Shown: positions 36,267 to 46,785, counted from the first letter of the stretch. The stretch is 64,000 nucleotides of DNA from Gammaproteobacteria bacterium (GCA_026195895.1 JAPHRO010000026.1:1-64000), one strand, 5' to 3'. Made by a program: numbers and translations. Notes: generated by a model from the letters alone, not told the origin.

Positions 36267-37205
36267 CTATACAACGACTGGCCTGAGTTTTTCAGTCCGC
36301 CGACGTAACCATGAACTTGCCGTCGCCGCGGTTAAAATGCACCACACCGCAAACAGCGCACCTGGCAATGCCGCTTCTGCAGGAAAATGCTGCAATGCCA
36401 GAGCCACACCCATACCCGCATTTTGCATTCCCAGCTCAATCATCAGCGTTATGCGATGTAGTTGATCAAAACCATAAAAACGGGCCAGATACCAGCCCAG
36501 TAGATAACCCAATAGATTCACCAGAACCACGCCTAACATCACGGGTAGAATCATATCGGCAATACGCGGCTGATTGGCAGCCACGGCATAACTGCAAATA
36601 ATAATGATAGCCAATGCTGCCACACCCGGCGCATATCCCCGCACCTGCACCAGATGCTTACCCAGGTGCGGCTGGATAAACAAACCGATAGCCAGGGGGA
36701 TAAGCACCGTCAGTAAAATAGTTTTCATCAACGGCAGGAATTCAACCGGCAAGATAGCGCCACCTAACCACTTCACCAGAACGGGGGTCAGCAGGGGCGA
36801 CAAAAACGTCGCCACGGTGGTCAGGGTAACCGAAAAAGCGACCGCACCACCGGCCAGATAGACAATCACATTACTGGCCATGGCACCTGGCGCGCAACCC
36901 ACAATAATAAAACCCAGGGCAATAGCCGGCGAAAACCCTGGATACTGCGCCATAATAAAGGCCAGAGCAGGCATCACACTGAACTGCGATAACACCCCAA
37001 GCCCAATACGCTTAGGGTGCTGTAATTCAGATTTCAATTCGCCAATATCAAGTACTAGCCCCAGTGCCAGCATGGTGGCCGCAAAAAACCAGAGAAAGTA
37101 ATCTTTAAATATCAGAAACAGGGGAGGAAAAAAATAAGCCAGGACAGCACCTGACAGGGTCAGCAACGCCAGTTGCCGGGATATAAATCTGAATAATTTT
37201 TGCAT
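36267..37205 (-). CDS. Bile acid:sodium symporter (BASS) family transporter
   Basis: A 312-residue inner-membrane protein with nine to ten hydrophobic helices. The BASS-fold signatures GCAPGAMASNVIVYLAGG (the crossover near the Na+ site) and ELGMQNAGMGVALA are well preserved. Bacterial members carry pantoate, pyruvate-type acids or bile acids with Na+; substrate cannot be inferred here. It lies downstream of the HvfA-like precursor on the same strand, with an inverted repeat between them. Confidence 0.88.
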   Translation of the reverse strand: MQKLFRFISRQLALLTLSGAVLAYFFPPLFLIFKDYFLWFFAATMLALGLVLDIGELKSELQHPKRIGLGVLSQFSVMPALAFIMAQYPGFSPAIALGFIIVGCAPGAMASNVIVYLAGGAVAFSVTLTTVATFLSPLLTPVLVKWLGGAILPVEFLPLMKTILLTVLIPLAIGLFIQPHLGKHLVQVRGYAPGVAALAIIIICSYAVAANQPRIADMILPVMLGVVLVNLLGYLLGWYLARFYGFDQLHRITLMIELGMQNAGMGVALALQHFPAEAALPGALFAVWCILTAATASSWLRRRTEKLRPVVV

Positions 37206-37218
37206 AAACCATAAACAC

Positions 37219-37250
37219 CAGGGGCTGTTAGGTTAACCTACCAGCCCCTG
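37219..37250. terminator. 32-bp inverted repeat between hvfA-like gene and BASS gene
   Basis: Sixteen-base arms starting CAGGGGCTG (37219-37234 and 37235-37250) differ at one pair. It is positioned 33 bases beyond the precursor stop and 14 bases before the BASS start. It may end most precursor transcripts, although the following U-rich stretch (TGTTTATGG) is weak. Confidence 0.55.
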
Positions 37251-37282
37251 ATTCTGCATGCAAATAAACGTGTTAGCCGAGT

Positions 37283-37603
37283 TTATTTGCTGCCACCACA
37301 CTTACCTTCGCCGCATTTACCTTCACTGGTGGATTTGCTACCACCGCATTTACCTTCACTGGAAGATTTACTGCCACCGCACTTGCCTTCTTTATTTGAC
37401 TTACCTTCGCCGCATTTACCTTCACTGGAAGACTTATTGCCACCGCACTTGCCTTCGCCACATTTACCTTCCTTCATGGACACCTGATAGCCCGATTGTA
37501 AATCAGACATGCCAAATGGATTTGCGCCTGCAGTCGCTACACCCGTTGACAGAGATGCTGCGAAAGCGGTACCGATAGCCAGAGCTGCTAGTTTTGTGTT
37601 CAT
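37283..37603 (-). CDS. hvfA: HvfA-type RiPP metallophore precursor with EGKCG repeats
   Basis: A 106-residue precursor. It has a signal peptide (ALAIGTAFAASLSTGVATAG), a conserved NPFGMSDLQSGYQVSM stretch, then a low-complexity core with seven EGKCG motifs and one degenerate EGKSN. In HvfA (oxazolin) peptides the EGKCG cysteines are turned into oxazolone/thioamide groups by the DUF692 enzyme HvfB with partner HvfC, giving a copper-binding product. Neither partner is encoded in this window: the neighbours are a BASS transporter and a DUF302 protein. A good ribosome site (AAAGGAAAT) precedes the ATG. Family assignment is from motif recognition. Confidence 0.82.
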   Translation of the reverse strand: MNTKLAALAIGTAFAASLSTGVATAGANPFGMSDLQSGYQVSMKEGKCGEGKCGGNKSSSEGKCGEGKSNKEGKCGGSKSSSEGKCGGSKSTSEGKCGEGKCGGSK

Positions 37604-37724
37604 ACGAATATTTCCTTTTAAGAGGGGGATAAAAATTTCATCAGCAATCAGTGATTACCTGCCCGGTTGGAGACATGAGATTCAAAAAAGTTCTTCCGCA
37701 ATGCAAATCAGTGAACCGCACCAT

Positions 37725-38192
37725 CTACATCGCATCCCTGATAACTGCAATAATTTCGTCCTCAATACGCTGTAATAGCTTCTGCGCCGGACTGTTTCCC
37801 GCTATCACCGTCGGCCGCGCAAATAGCGCGGTGGTTTTGCCATTTTTTTCAATCAGCGTCATACGCAGGGGACATAGCGCCAACATGTCGGGATCGGCAT
37901 TGGACACCGCATTGGCATACCAGCCATTACAAAACACCATGCTACGGATACCACTCAATTGATTCCGGTTATAGTTATCACCCCATTTTTCAGCGAAGCG
38001 GGAAATATTTTTGCCAATATTAGCTTCAAACACCACCCAGTAACCTGCCTTTTCCAACGCCTCATAGACTTTGCTGTAAACCTGATCCATCGGCTTATCA
38101 ACGGTATGCTGAAACACATTTGAACTGGCTGCGGCCAGGGGCGCACTAAACAAAAACACAGCAATTAACAGCAATTTTTTGATCATCAACAT
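37725..38192 (-). CDS. Exported DUF302 protein
   Basis: About 155 residues with a signal peptide (MIKKLLLIAVFLFSAPLAAAS) and a DUF302-like domain (MDQVYSKVYEALEKAGYWVVFEANIGKNI near its start, CPLRMTLIEKNGKTTALFARPT near the end). Two Cys are in the mature part. ATG 38192 has AGGA upstream; the frame is open to 38225. DUF302 proteins are of unknown function and often lie near redox or metal genes. It is divergent from hemB and about 120 bases upstream of the HvfA-like gene on the same strand. Confidence 0.8.
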   Translation of the reverse strand: MLMIKKLLLIAVFLFSAPLAAASSNVFQHTVDKPMDQVYSKVYEALEKAGYWVVFEANIGKNISRFAEKWGDNYNRNQLSGIRSMVFCNGWYANAVSNADPDMLALCPLRMTLIEKNGKTTALFARPTVIAGNSPAQKLLQRIEDEIIAVIRDAM

Positions 38193-38216
38193 GATTTCTT
38201 TCCTAAGCGTAGATAG

Positions 38217-39263
<1,047 letters not shown>

Positions 39264-40082
39264 ATGGATCGCTATGCGGTTATCGGCAATCCCATTGCTC
39301 ATAGCAAGTCACCACTGATCCATACGGAATTCGCCCGACAAACCGGACAGGAATTAAGCTACACGGCTGAACTGGTTGCGCCTGGAAAAGTTGCCGAATT
39401 CATCACTCAGTTCCAGGCTAATAATGGCAAAGGTTTAAACGTCACCGTGCCTTTTAAACAGGATGCCTATGAGCTGGCCACCAGCCTGACGCAACGCGCC
39501 CAACGCGCCGGCGCGGTCAACACGCTGGTACTCAATGGCCCGGATGATTTTTCCGGCGACACCACTGATGGCACCGGCCTGGTCAATGACCTGGTAAACA
39601 ATCACTGTATTGATTTAAATAATAAAAATATTTTAATGCTGGGTGCGGGTGGTGCGGTGCGCGGTGTAGTGGAAGCTATTTTAAATCATACGCCGGCGCA
39701 ACTAATCATCGCCAATCGGACTGTTACCAAAGCAGAAATACTGGCCGATATTTTTGCAGATATGGGCAAAATTTCCGGCTGCGGTTTTGATGATTTAAGC
39801 GGCGAGAAATTTGATCTCATCATCAATGGCACTTCATCCAGTTTAAGCGGTGATTTACCACCGCTGCCCGATCAAATACTCAATAACAAGGCAACGGTCT
39901 ACGACATGATGTATGCCGCACAGGCAACGCCATTTATGAACTGGGGGAAAAGCCAGGGTGCGATCACATGTTTAGATGGTCTGGGCATGCTGGTAGAGCA
40001 GGCGGCTGAATCGTTTAATATCTGGCGCGGCATAAAACCGACGACAGCGAATGTTATACAGATGATTCGGCAAAATCTGTAA
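39264..40082 (+). CDS. aroE: Shikimate dehydrogenase
   Basis: A 272-residue NADP-dependent enzyme reducing 3-dehydroshikimate. The shikimate site is GNPIAHSKSPLIH with NVTVPFKQDAYE (catalytic Lys). The cofactor fold is MLGAGGAVRGVVEAIL, followed by ANRTVTKAE (NADP-type Arg). It immediately follows hemB, so the two are co-transcribed. Confidence 0.96.
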   Translation: MDRYAVIGNPIAHSKSPLIHTEFARQTGQELSYTAELVAPGKVAEFITQFQANNGKGLNVTVPFKQDAYELATSLTQRAQRAGAVNTLVLNGPDDFSGDTTDGTGLVNDLVNNHCIDLNNKNILMLGAGGAVRGVVEAILNHTPAQLIIANRTVTKAEILADIFADMGKISGCGFDDLSGEKFDLIINGTSSSLSGDLPPLPDQILNNKATVYDMMYAAQATPFMNWGKSQGAITCLDGLGMLVEQAAESFNIWRGIKPTTANVIQMIRQNL

Positions 40083-40150
40083 TTTTTAATTAACAAAATG
40101 CATTAATGTTTTTACTTCGCTCACTTTTATCAGCTGACAAACTACAACTA

Positions 40151-40522
40151 TTAAAAAACTTTTTCCAGCCCCTGCTTCCAGTCGGATACAAACGTGTGGA
40201 TGGAATCTATAAAATCAAAATCATGCTGCTGACGACTAATGGTTAAATGAATTACCGTATCGTCGGGCACTGGCTCATGGCCGGTGGTAATTGTCCAGGC
40301 CAGACTATTGGGGCAACTGGTCAAACTGAAACGTACGCCACCATTAATCACTTCCCGAGCCACTGCAAACTCGCCCCAGATGCAATAGATGAGGCCGCGA
40401 TAATTTTTGTTCTCAATAACCGTATCGATTGACGCGCAATATCGGGGCAAATTCTCAATGATCAGTTTTTCCTGCAAACTGGCAACGCTATGACGACTAT
40501 CAACACTGGCAAAAAATTCCAT
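40151..40522 (-). CDS. Hypothetical protein in TetR operon
   Basis: A 123-residue soluble-looking protein of mixed alpha/beta composition with three Cys (RYCASID, LIYCIWGEF, LTSCPNS). It has no signal peptide and no membrane helix. I do not recognise the family. It lies nine bases downstream of a TetR regulator, so it is presumably under that repressor's control. The size and the strand-rich centre with IHLTISRQ would suit a small ligand-binding or monooxygenase-like fold, but this is a guess. Confidence 0.7.
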   Translation of the reverse strand: MEFFASVDSRHSVASLQEKLIIENLPRYCASIDTVIENKNYRGLIYCIWGEFAVAREVINGGVRFSLTSCPNSLAWTITTGHEPVPDDTVIHLTISRQQHDFDFIDSIHTFVSDWKQGLEKVF

Positions 40523-40531
40523 GGTGACTCC

Positions 40532-41116
40532 TCAGGCTGACACCGCACGCCACGCGCACGTCCAGACATCATCCAGTTGTTCCGGCAACGGCCGGTCAAG
40601 TATCCCATCCAGTCGCAGACTCACCATGCGCAACGGACCACCAAACAAACAGGCCGCTAACAGGGTGGCATCTCCGCCCTGAATCTCGCCTGCTGTGATT
40701 CCATCGCGCACCATATCCTTCATCAATTCAAATGGCCGGGATGAACAGATGGGCTGTTCATTGGGCAAAAACTCCAGATGCCTGCCCTGCAACACAAAGC
40801 GAACGGCATCGGGATCATATTCCGTCATGATAAATATTTGCCTCACCACTTCCCGGCAACGGTCATGGGCTGACGCATACTGTTGATCAATGCCTTCAAT
40901 CAGGTCCTGCATCTTGGCCAACAACTCCTCATACAGCGCCCTGACAATGGCATCCTTCCCCGGGAAGTGGTGATAAATAGAACCAATACTGATATTGGCA
41001 GTGCGCTTAATATCCTGCACCGAGGTATTGAATATGCCTTTCTCTGAAAACAGTTTCAGCGCCGTATTGATGATTAAAGCGCGGGTATCCAGAGGTGTTT
41101 TTTTTTCGACCGCCAT
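40532..41116 (-). CDS. TetR/AcrR family transcriptional regulator
   Basis: A 194-residue repressor. The helix-turn-helix is FNTSVQDIKRTANISIGSIYHHF (about 29-51), followed by PGKDAIVRALYEELL; the C-terminus is helical. A near-perfect palindrome 13 bases upstream of the ATG is the likely autoregulatory operator. It is co-transcribed with the downstream unknown gene. Confidence 0.9.
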   Translation of the reverse strand: MAVEKKTPLDTRALIINTALKLFSEKGIFNTSVQDIKRTANISIGSIYHHFPGKDAIVRALYEELLAKMQDLIEGIDQQYASAHDRCREVVRQIFIMTEYDPDAVRFVLQGRHLEFLPNEQPICSSRPFELMKDMVRDGITAGEIQGGDATLLAACLFGGPLRMVSLRLDGILDRPLPEQLDDVWTCAWRAVSA

Positions 41117-41128
41117 ATTTCTGCCAAC

Positions 41129-41148
41129 TAGACCGAACGTTCGTTCTA
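41129..41148. promoter_or_regulatory. TetR operator candidate
   Basis: TAGACCGAAC followed by GTTCGTTCTA: 10-base arms with one mismatched pair, centred on GAACGTTC. It lies directly upstream of the tetR start at 41116. Confidence 0.7.
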
Positions 41149-41194
41149 ATTGTATGCAATATAACCATCAAGTCAAGGAACTGGCGACACCGAT

Positions 41195-41221
41195 AAAAAA
41201 GCCCGGTAACAACCGGGCTTT
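41195..41221 (-). terminator. Intrinsic terminator of DUF2914 gene
   Basis: On the minus strand AAAGCCCGGT-TGTT-ACCGGGCTTT is followed by a run of T's (41200-41195). The stem is 41198-41221, 46 bases after the DUF2914 stop. Confidence 0.9.
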
Positions 41222-41266
41222 AAACAGGATAAATCGAGTGAAATCCGGATATATGAAGCCGATGAC

Positions 41267-41716
41267 TTACTGGCTTTCAATCTCTGGAGCAGTGGGTGCC
41301 ATTGGTGCGCCATCCTCCGGCACAACGGGTTCTGCCGGTACGTAGGCAAAACTTTCCTGTGCCAGCACATTGCCTCCTTCATCCACTACCGATACCGTCC
41401 ATTCACCCAGCCAGCTACTGTGTAAATTCTTGCTTGACCAGACACGCCAGCGATTGCCCGCCACCGCAAATGACACTTCCGCTCGCACCTCGCCCCCCTG
41501 CTCCCAGCGATGCACCACAGTATGGCCCTCCATACCTCGAATTTCAGTAAAAAAATAAATTCTGGAATGATCAGTCGTCAGTTGCCCCAGTTCGTCCACT
41601 GGCTCCTTGCTTTCGATACCGGTGGTAAATATCGCACGTGCCACGCCATCTTCAGCACTCGCAGAGAAAGCGCAAACTAACAGTGTGACGGCAAAAATTA
41701 TTCGAGAAATCTTCAT
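41267..41716 (-). CDS. Exported DUF2914 protein
   Basis: A 149-residue protein with a signal peptide (cleavage after FSASA). It has the DUF2914 core: VARAIFTTGIESKEPVD, IYFFTEIRGMEGHTVVHRWE, NRWRVWSSKNL and GEWTVSVVDEGGNVL. The tail is Pro/Ala/Glu-rich. This beta-sandwich domain is common in marine Gammaproteobacteria and its function is unknown. It is a single-gene unit with a clear terminator. Confidence 0.88.
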   Translation of the reverse strand: MKISRIIFAVTLLVCAFSASAEDGVARAIFTTGIESKEPVDELGQLTTDHSRIYFFTEIRGMEGHTVVHRWEQGGEVRAEVSFAVAGNRWRVWSSKNLHSSWLGEWTVSVVDEGGNVLAQESFAYVPAEPVVPEDGAPMAPTAPEIESQ

Positions 41717-41811
41717 TGATTGAGCCCTTCCACATAACAGGTTTTAAATACATCAGTTACGATCAATGAGCCTAGCACAAGATTAAAGCAGCGCTGGTGA
41801 ATTATGATGTA

Positions 41812-42345
41812 TTACATATAGTCGTTTTTAAGTTTGACATAATGCTCCGCCGAATAGGTCAGAAACGCTTTTTCGGTGTCCGTCAATGCCCGCACCTGAC
41901 GTGCCGGCGTACCGAGGTACAGATAACCGCCTTCAAGCACTTTGCCCGGCGACACTACCGCACCGGCCCCCACCATAGCCCCCGCCTTGACCCGCGCACC
42001 ATCGAGAACCGTTGACCCCATACCGATCAGGCATTTATCTTCAATGGTACAGGCATGCAAAATGGCACCATGACCCACGGTCACATCTGAACCGATATTC
42101 AGGGGGCTGCCTTCCGGACTCAAAGGGCCACCGGCATGGGTCACATGCAGCACACTACCGTCCTGGATATTGCTGCGCTCACCGATGCGAATCCTGTTCA
42201 CATCGCCACGAATTGCCACCATGGGCCAGACCGATGAATCTTCACCGATGACGACATCACCGATCACGGCTGCGGCCGGATCGATATAAGCCGATGCGGC
42301 TATTTCTGGCACGATACCTTTATATGTTCGAATATTGTCAGCCAT
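41812..42345 (-). CDS. Gamma-carbonic anhydrase family hexapeptide protein (YrdA-like)
   Basis: A 177-residue left-handed beta-helix protein with repeating hexapeptides. The zinc His are expected in the VLHVTHAGGPL, VGHGAILHACTI region (H-x22-H-x4-H type spacing). Members range from true carbonic anhydrases to inactive or acyl-CoA-linked proteins. It lies ten bases downstream of gor on the same strand. Confidence 0.9.
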   Translation of the reverse strand: MADNIRTYKGIVPEIAASAYIDPAAAVIGDVVIGEDSSVWPMVAIRGDVNRIRIGERSNIQDGSVLHVTHAGGPLSPEGSPLNIGSDVTVGHGAILHACTIEDKCLIGMGSTVLDGARVKAGAMVGAGAVVSPGKVLEGGYLYLGTPARQVRALTDTEKAFLTYSAEHYVKLKNDYM

Positions 42346-42355
42346 ATAAAAATCC

Positions 42356-43711
42356 TTAGCGCATGGTCACCAGTTCTTCCGAGCTGGTGGGATGAATGGC
42401 AACGGTGTCGTCGAAGTCTTTCTTGGTGGCACCCATGCGCATGGCCACCGCAAATCCCTGCAACATTTCATCGCAACCGGGGCCAATAATATGACAGCCC
42501 ACCACTTTTTCCTGCGCCCCCACACAAATCAGCTTCATCGCCGTCGGCACCTGATGCTCGGTCATTGAGTTATACATGGCGGTGAACCGGGTCTGATAAA
42601 TTTTTACCGCATCGCCGTGTTGCTCGCGGGCTTCTTTTTCAGTCAGGCCGACAGTACCTATCGGCGGATGACTGAACACCACGGTGGAAATCAGTTTGTA
42701 ATCCAGATGACGATCCTTCTGGTGATTATATAAACGGTCCGCCAGACGTCGCCCGGCTGCAATAGCGACCGGCGTTAACGGCGCACGGCCGGTGACATCA
42801 CCCAGGGCAAAAATATTATCCACATTGGTTTTCTGAAACAGGTCGGTTGGAATGTAGCCCTGCGCATCGGTTTCAACACCGGCAGCTTCCAGCTTCAATC
42901 CTTCAATATTTGGATCGCGCCCGATGGCCCAGATCACCTGGTCAAAACCTTCGTTACGTCGCCCCCTGGAATCAATCAGGGTCAGGCTAGCGTTATCTTC
43001 CTTAATCACTTCCTCAATCTGGGTGCTTGGCATAATATCAATGCCCGAATCCAGCATTTCTTCCAGCAAGGTTTCCCGCAACATGGCGTCGAAGCTGCGC
43101 AGGATATGCTCCTTGCGCAAATACATACACACATCGGTGCCCAGCGCATTCAGCACACCGGCGAGTTCGACGGCGATGTAGCCGGAACCAATGATCGCCA
43201 CCTGTTTTGGCAGTTCCTGCAATTCAAAAAAACCATCCGAGGTAATACCATGTTCCGCACCGGGAATATCAGGCACACAGGGCCTGGTGCCTGGCGAAAC
43301 CGCGATATGATTGGCAGTGTATTTTTTACCATTCACCTCAATGGTATGTGCGTCAACAAATGACGCATGCCCCTGAATTTCAGCAATATTCGAATCTGCC
43401 AGATAATTGTGATACCAGTTGTTAATCCCGGCGATGTAGCTCTCCCGTTTGGTGACCAGATGCTGCCAGTCAAACCCTTTATTCTCTACATCAAAACCAT
43501 AATCCCTGGCATCATTCAACGCATGCGCCAGATTGGCGCCAAACCACATGACTTTTTTCGGTACGCAACCTACATTGACACAGGTGCCGCCCATTTTTCC
43601 GCTCTCAACCACGGCGCATTTCGCCCCATAAGCCGCGGCACGTTCTGCTACTGATAGCCCACCACTACCCGCACCGATTGCGATTAAATCGAAGTCATAT
43701 TTTTTAGCCAT
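42356..43711 (-). CDS. gor: Glutathione-disulfide reductase
   Basis: A 451-residue flavoprotein reducing GSSG with NADPH. It has the FAD site [17 protein letters not shown], the redox-active disulfide [18 protein letters not shown] fold [19 protein letters not shown] and the C-terminal [12 protein letters not shown] with the catalytic His. I start at ATG 43711 (MAKKYDFDL); the upstream extension to 43789 is hydrophobic and overlaps the ubiA start. Divergent from ubiA. Confidence 0.95.
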   Translation of the reverse strand: MAKKYDFDLIAIGAGSGGLSVAERAAAYGAKCAVVESGKMGGTCVNVGCVPKKVMWFGANLAHALNDARDYGFDVENKGFDWQHLVTKRESYIAGINNWYHNYLADSNIAEIQGHASFVDAHTIEVNGKKYTANHIAVSPGTRPCVPDIPGAEHGITSDGFFELQELPKQVAIIGSGYIAVELAGVLNALGTDVCMYLRKEHILRSFDAMLRETLLEEMLDSGIDIMPSTQIEEVIKEDNASLTLIDSRGRRNEGFDQVIWAIGRDPNIEGLKLEAAGVETDAQGYIPTDLFQKTNVDNIFALGDVTGRAPLTPVAIAAGRRLADRLYNHQKDRHLDYKLISTVVFSHPPIGTVGLTEKEAREQHGDAVKIYQTRFTAMYNSMTEHQVPTAMKLICVGAQEKVVGCHIIGPGCDEMLQGFAVAMRMGATKKDFDDTVAIHPTSSEELVTMR

Positions 43712-43788
43712 GAAAAAAACCTTACAGAGAAATCTTGTGGTCGGGTAATATAGCAGCACTACGACTAACAGAACACCTGACTTAAACA

Positions 43789-44700
43789 ATGTTGTTATTC
43801 GACACCTTAAAAAACCTTAACAACAAGCCTAAATACCAGCACATCATCGAGCGCCTGGAACAGTACAGCATGCTGATGCGCATGGACAAGCCCATCGGCA
43901 CCTTGCTGCTGCTCTGGCCGACACTCTGGGCTTTATGGATCGCCGCAAAAGGCTGGCCCGATCCACTGATTTTATTTGTCTTTGTCAGCGGCGTTTTTCT
44001 GATGCGCTCGGCGGGCTGTGCCATCAATGACTTTGCCGACCGCCATATCGATCCCCATGTTGAACGCACCAAAGACCGCCCCCTGGCGGCCGGCCGGGTG
44101 ACCACAAAAGAAACCCTGATTCTATTTGGCAGCCTGTCGATCACGGCATTTTTGCTGGTGTTGCTGATGAATAAACTCACCATCTATATGTCCTTTGTCG
44201 GCATTGCACTGGCCGCCAGCTATCCGTTTATGAAACGCTATCACTACATGCCACAAATACACCTGGGTGCTGCCTTTGGCTGGGCAGCGCCGATGGCGTT
44301 CACCGCACAGGCCAATGAAATTACGCCAGTGACCTGGTTACTGTTTATGGCAACGGTAATATGGGCAACCGCTTACGACACCATGTATGCCATGGCTGAC
44401 CGGGAAGATGATTTGAAAATTGGCGTTAAATCCACCGCTATTTTATTTGGCGATGCCGATAAATTAATTGTCGGACTACTACAGGGATTACTGCTACTGG
44501 GTATGATTTTCATCGGCCGCCAGTCTGAGCTGGGCCTGTTTTATTACCTGGGCCTCTGTGTGGCAGCAGGACTAATGGCATACCAGCAGTACCTGATAAA
44601 AGATCGCCAGCCGCTGCTTTGTTTCAAGGCTTTTCTCAATAACAACTGGCTTGGCCTGGCCGTGTTTGTGGGCATATTCATGGACTACTGGGTAAGCTAA
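43789..44700 (+). CDS. ubiA: 4-hydroxybenzoate octaprenyltransferase
   Basis: A 303-residue inner-membrane prenyltransferase attaching the polyprenyl chain to 4-hydroxybenzoate in ubiquinone synthesis. The two Asp-rich Mg sites are present: [21 protein letters not shown] and [20 protein letters not shown]. It has eight to nine helices. No ubiC is next to it in this window, unlike E. coli and Pseudomonas. Confidence 0.95.
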   Translation: MLLFDTLKNLNNKPKYQHIIERLEQYSMLMRMDKPIGTLLLLWPTLWALWIAAKGWPDPLILFVFVSGVFLMRSAGCAINDFADRHIDPHVERTKDRPLAAGRVTTKETLILFGSLSITAFLLVLLMNKLTIYMSFVGIALAASYPFMKRYHYMPQIHLGAAFGWAAPMAFTAQANEITPVTWLLFMATVIWATAYDTMYAMADREDDLKIGVKSTAILFGDADKLIVGLLQGLLLLGMIFIGRQSELGLFYYLGLCVAAGLMAYQQYLIKDRQPLLCFKAFLNNNWLGLAVFVGIFMDYWVS

Positions 44701-44721
44701 ATCACATATCCAGATTCGAGC

Positions 44722-45942
44722 CTATGCGCCCAGCATTTCAACTTCACCGACCACAATCTGGTTGCGGCCTTTGGCCTTGCCTCGATAGAGCGCCTTGTCG
44801 GCAGCCTTGAACAATCCCAGAGACGTCACCTCATCACCCGGGTTTGCGGCTGCGATACCAATACTGACGGTCACATAATCACTCACCGGAGAGGTGCCGT
44901 GCACCAGGGCCGCCTGCTGTAAATTTTCCTGCATGGTCTGAGCGACAGTTAGTGCGCCTGCTGCATCGATACCCGGCAACAGTGCAACAAATTCTTCGCC
45001 GCCAATTCTGGCAATAATATCACTCGGTCGATGCAATGATTTTTTCAGAATATGCGCTACCTGCTGTAAACATTCATCACCTTCGGCATGTCCGTAGCTA
45101 TCATTAAAAATTTTAAAATAATCGATATCAACTACCAGCAGCGTTATCGATTCTTTCTTACGTTCTGCTCGCTTCCATTCCTTTTCCAGTTGCATTTCAA
45201 AATAACGGCGATTATTTAATCCGGTTAATGGATCTTCCAGCGTCAGCGTTTCCAGTTTTTCATTGGCATCCTGCAATTCCTGGTTGGTGACCGACAGGGA
45301 ATCGGCAATCTGTTCCATTTTGTAGCGCATGTGCAAACTACTGCTCATGCCCGATTCGACACGTTGCGTCGCCAGCACAATAACCAGCATATAGATGGCA
45401 AAAATTATCAGCAACAACAGCCCTTTGCCTTCCAGCGTCATCGAAACCAGCAAAATATAGGGCACCACCGCCGGCACCTGAAACGCTAACAATATGGGTT
45501 GATATATGCCCAGCAGTGGAATCGCGGCCGCGGTAACCCCGATCAGAATCAGCAGCAAAAACACCTGTGATAACGGATCCAGCTGCGAGCCGATTAACAG
45601 AGCACCCACGCCCCAGCTGACGCCAGCAGCGAGCGAATACCAGAAAAACCGCTTGCACCAGCGACCATATTCTTCCAGTCGCACATCCGATTTAAGAAAT
45701 CGATGGGTGTTTCGCGTCCGCAACAGCGTGATTGCGATAAACAGTAGCAACCAGACAATACCGGTCAGCCTGTTATCAGATTCGTAGGCAAGGTAAGCGA
45801 CAACAAATGCGACAATAATTGACAACAGCCAGCTTTGCCGCTGATTGTTGTACAGCATTTTTATTTTTTCCCGATAAACCCACTGTTCTATTTCATCGGA
45901 ACCCTGATCTAAATGTAATTCTTTGTCCACAGATGCATTCAA
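44722..45942 (-). CDS. Membrane-bound GGDEF diguanylate cyclase
   Basis: A 406-residue protein. Six hydrophobic helices (about 37-75, 100-118, 124-170, 173-192) form an N-terminal sensor region. A short coiled coil (about 205-232) leads into a GGDEF domain with GGEEF at 314-318 and the RxxD product-inhibition site at 305-308, so it should make c-di-GMP with feedback. The signal is unknown. It converges with ubiA. Confidence 0.92.
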   Translation of the reverse strand: MNASVDKELHLDQGSDEIEQWVYREKIKMLYNNQRQSWLLSIIVAFVVAYLAYESDNRLTGIVWLLLFIAITLLRTRNTHRFLKSDVRLEEYGRWCKRFFWYSLAAGVSWGVGALLIGSQLDPLSQVFLLLILIGVTAAAIPLLGIYQPILLAFQVPAVVPYILLVSMTLEGKGLLLLIIFAIYMLVIVLATQRVESGMSSSLHMRYKMEQIADSLSVTNQELQDANEKLETLTLEDPLTGLNNRRYFEMQLEKEWKRAERKKESITLLVVDIDYFKIFNDSYGHAEGDECLQQVAHILKKSLHRPSDIIARIGGEEFVALLPGIDAAGALTVAQTMQENLQQAALVHGTSPVSDYVTVSIGIAAANPGDEVTSLGLFKAADKALYRGKAKGRNQIVVGEVEMLGA

Positions 45943-46018
45943 CTTTATTTTTAATTTTTATTTCGTATCGCCGTCAACAGAATAAATTGAGATACCTGAT
46001 CAAGCTTTTTATTTCCAA

Positions 46019-46711
46019 CTACTTATCTGCTCTGGCCAGACTCCAGACATCTACGCGCTCAATTCCATGGCGCCTGATTTCTCTGGCCAGCTCGTTCACC
46101 GTTGAACCGGTGGTTACCACATCATCAAATAGCACAATATATTTATATTGGCCGGTATTTTTAAATTGAAAGGCATTTTTGATATTTTTTCGGCGATCAC
46201 TGGAATTCAGGCCGGTTTGCTTCGCGGTAGATTTCTGCCGTGAACAACTGTGCGAATCAACAGGAATATCCAGCTGTTTAGCAATTGGACGAAGCAGTTC
46301 CAGCGCCTGATTAAAACCCCGCTGCTTCATTCTTTTACTGTGCAGCGGTACTGGAATAAAACAATCCGGGCGCTCCGATATATCAGGCAAAACCGACAGC
46401 ATCTGCGCCGATAACAGTCGGGCGTAAGCTAACCTGGTATTGAACTTGAGCTGGTGAATCATCCATTCGAGGGGCTGTGCATATAAGAAGGCACTCCAGG
46501 CGGCATCATACTGGGGTGGTTTTTGCAGACAGGTACCACAGATACGCTGTTCGTTGTAAACCGGTATTGGCAGGGCGCAACGCACACAGGCCGATATATT
46601 GACTATCAGATCACCGGCGCAATCCACACACAAATCCTGACCGGCTTTCCCGGACGCACCGCACAAAACACAGGTAGCGGGATAGAGTTGACGTAATATT
46701 CCTTTTAACAC
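46019..46711 (-). CDS. comF: ComF family phosphoribosyltransferase-like protein
   Basis: A 230-residue protein. Two Cys-x2-Cys zinc ribbons at the N-terminus (CVLCGASG..., LCVDC, CVRCALPIP..., CGTC) are followed by a PRTase domain with the PRPP loop VLFDDVVTTGSTVNEL. ComF helps DNA uptake in naturally competent bacteria; with dprA in this window, competence is plausible. GTG 46711 is the start. Divergent from bioB, the classic position of this gene. Confidence 0.93.
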   Translation of the reverse strand: MLKGILRQLYPATCVLCGASGKAGQDLCVDCAGDLIVNISACVRCALPIPVYNEQRICGTCLQKPPQYDAAWSAFLYAQPLEWMIHQLKFNTRLAYARLLSAQMLSVLPDISERPDCFIPVPLHSKRMKQRGFNQALELLRPIAKQLDIPVDSHSCSRQKSTAKQTGLNSSDRRKNIKNAFQFKNTGQYKYIVLFDDVVTTGSTVNELAREIRRHGIERVDVWSLARADK

Positions 46712-46785
46712 CGGCTTTCCTTATCCGTTTTCAGCTTTAAATGGTATCATTATCCACCCATTTTAAAAGCACACAAGATTTCCCT

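Noticed and set aside
37283-37480. Regular repeats considered as a CRISPR array
   Set aside because: Repeats are short coding units in frame with no unique spacers.
37287-37487. Plus-strand Pro/His/Leu repeat ORF and other frames opposite the HvfA-like gene
   Set aside because: Shadow of the EGKCG repeats; the minus-strand frame has the signal peptide and the ribosome site.
43712-43789. N-terminal extension of gor
   Set aside because: Hydrophobic, overlaps the ubiA start, and ATG 43711 matches glutathione reductases.
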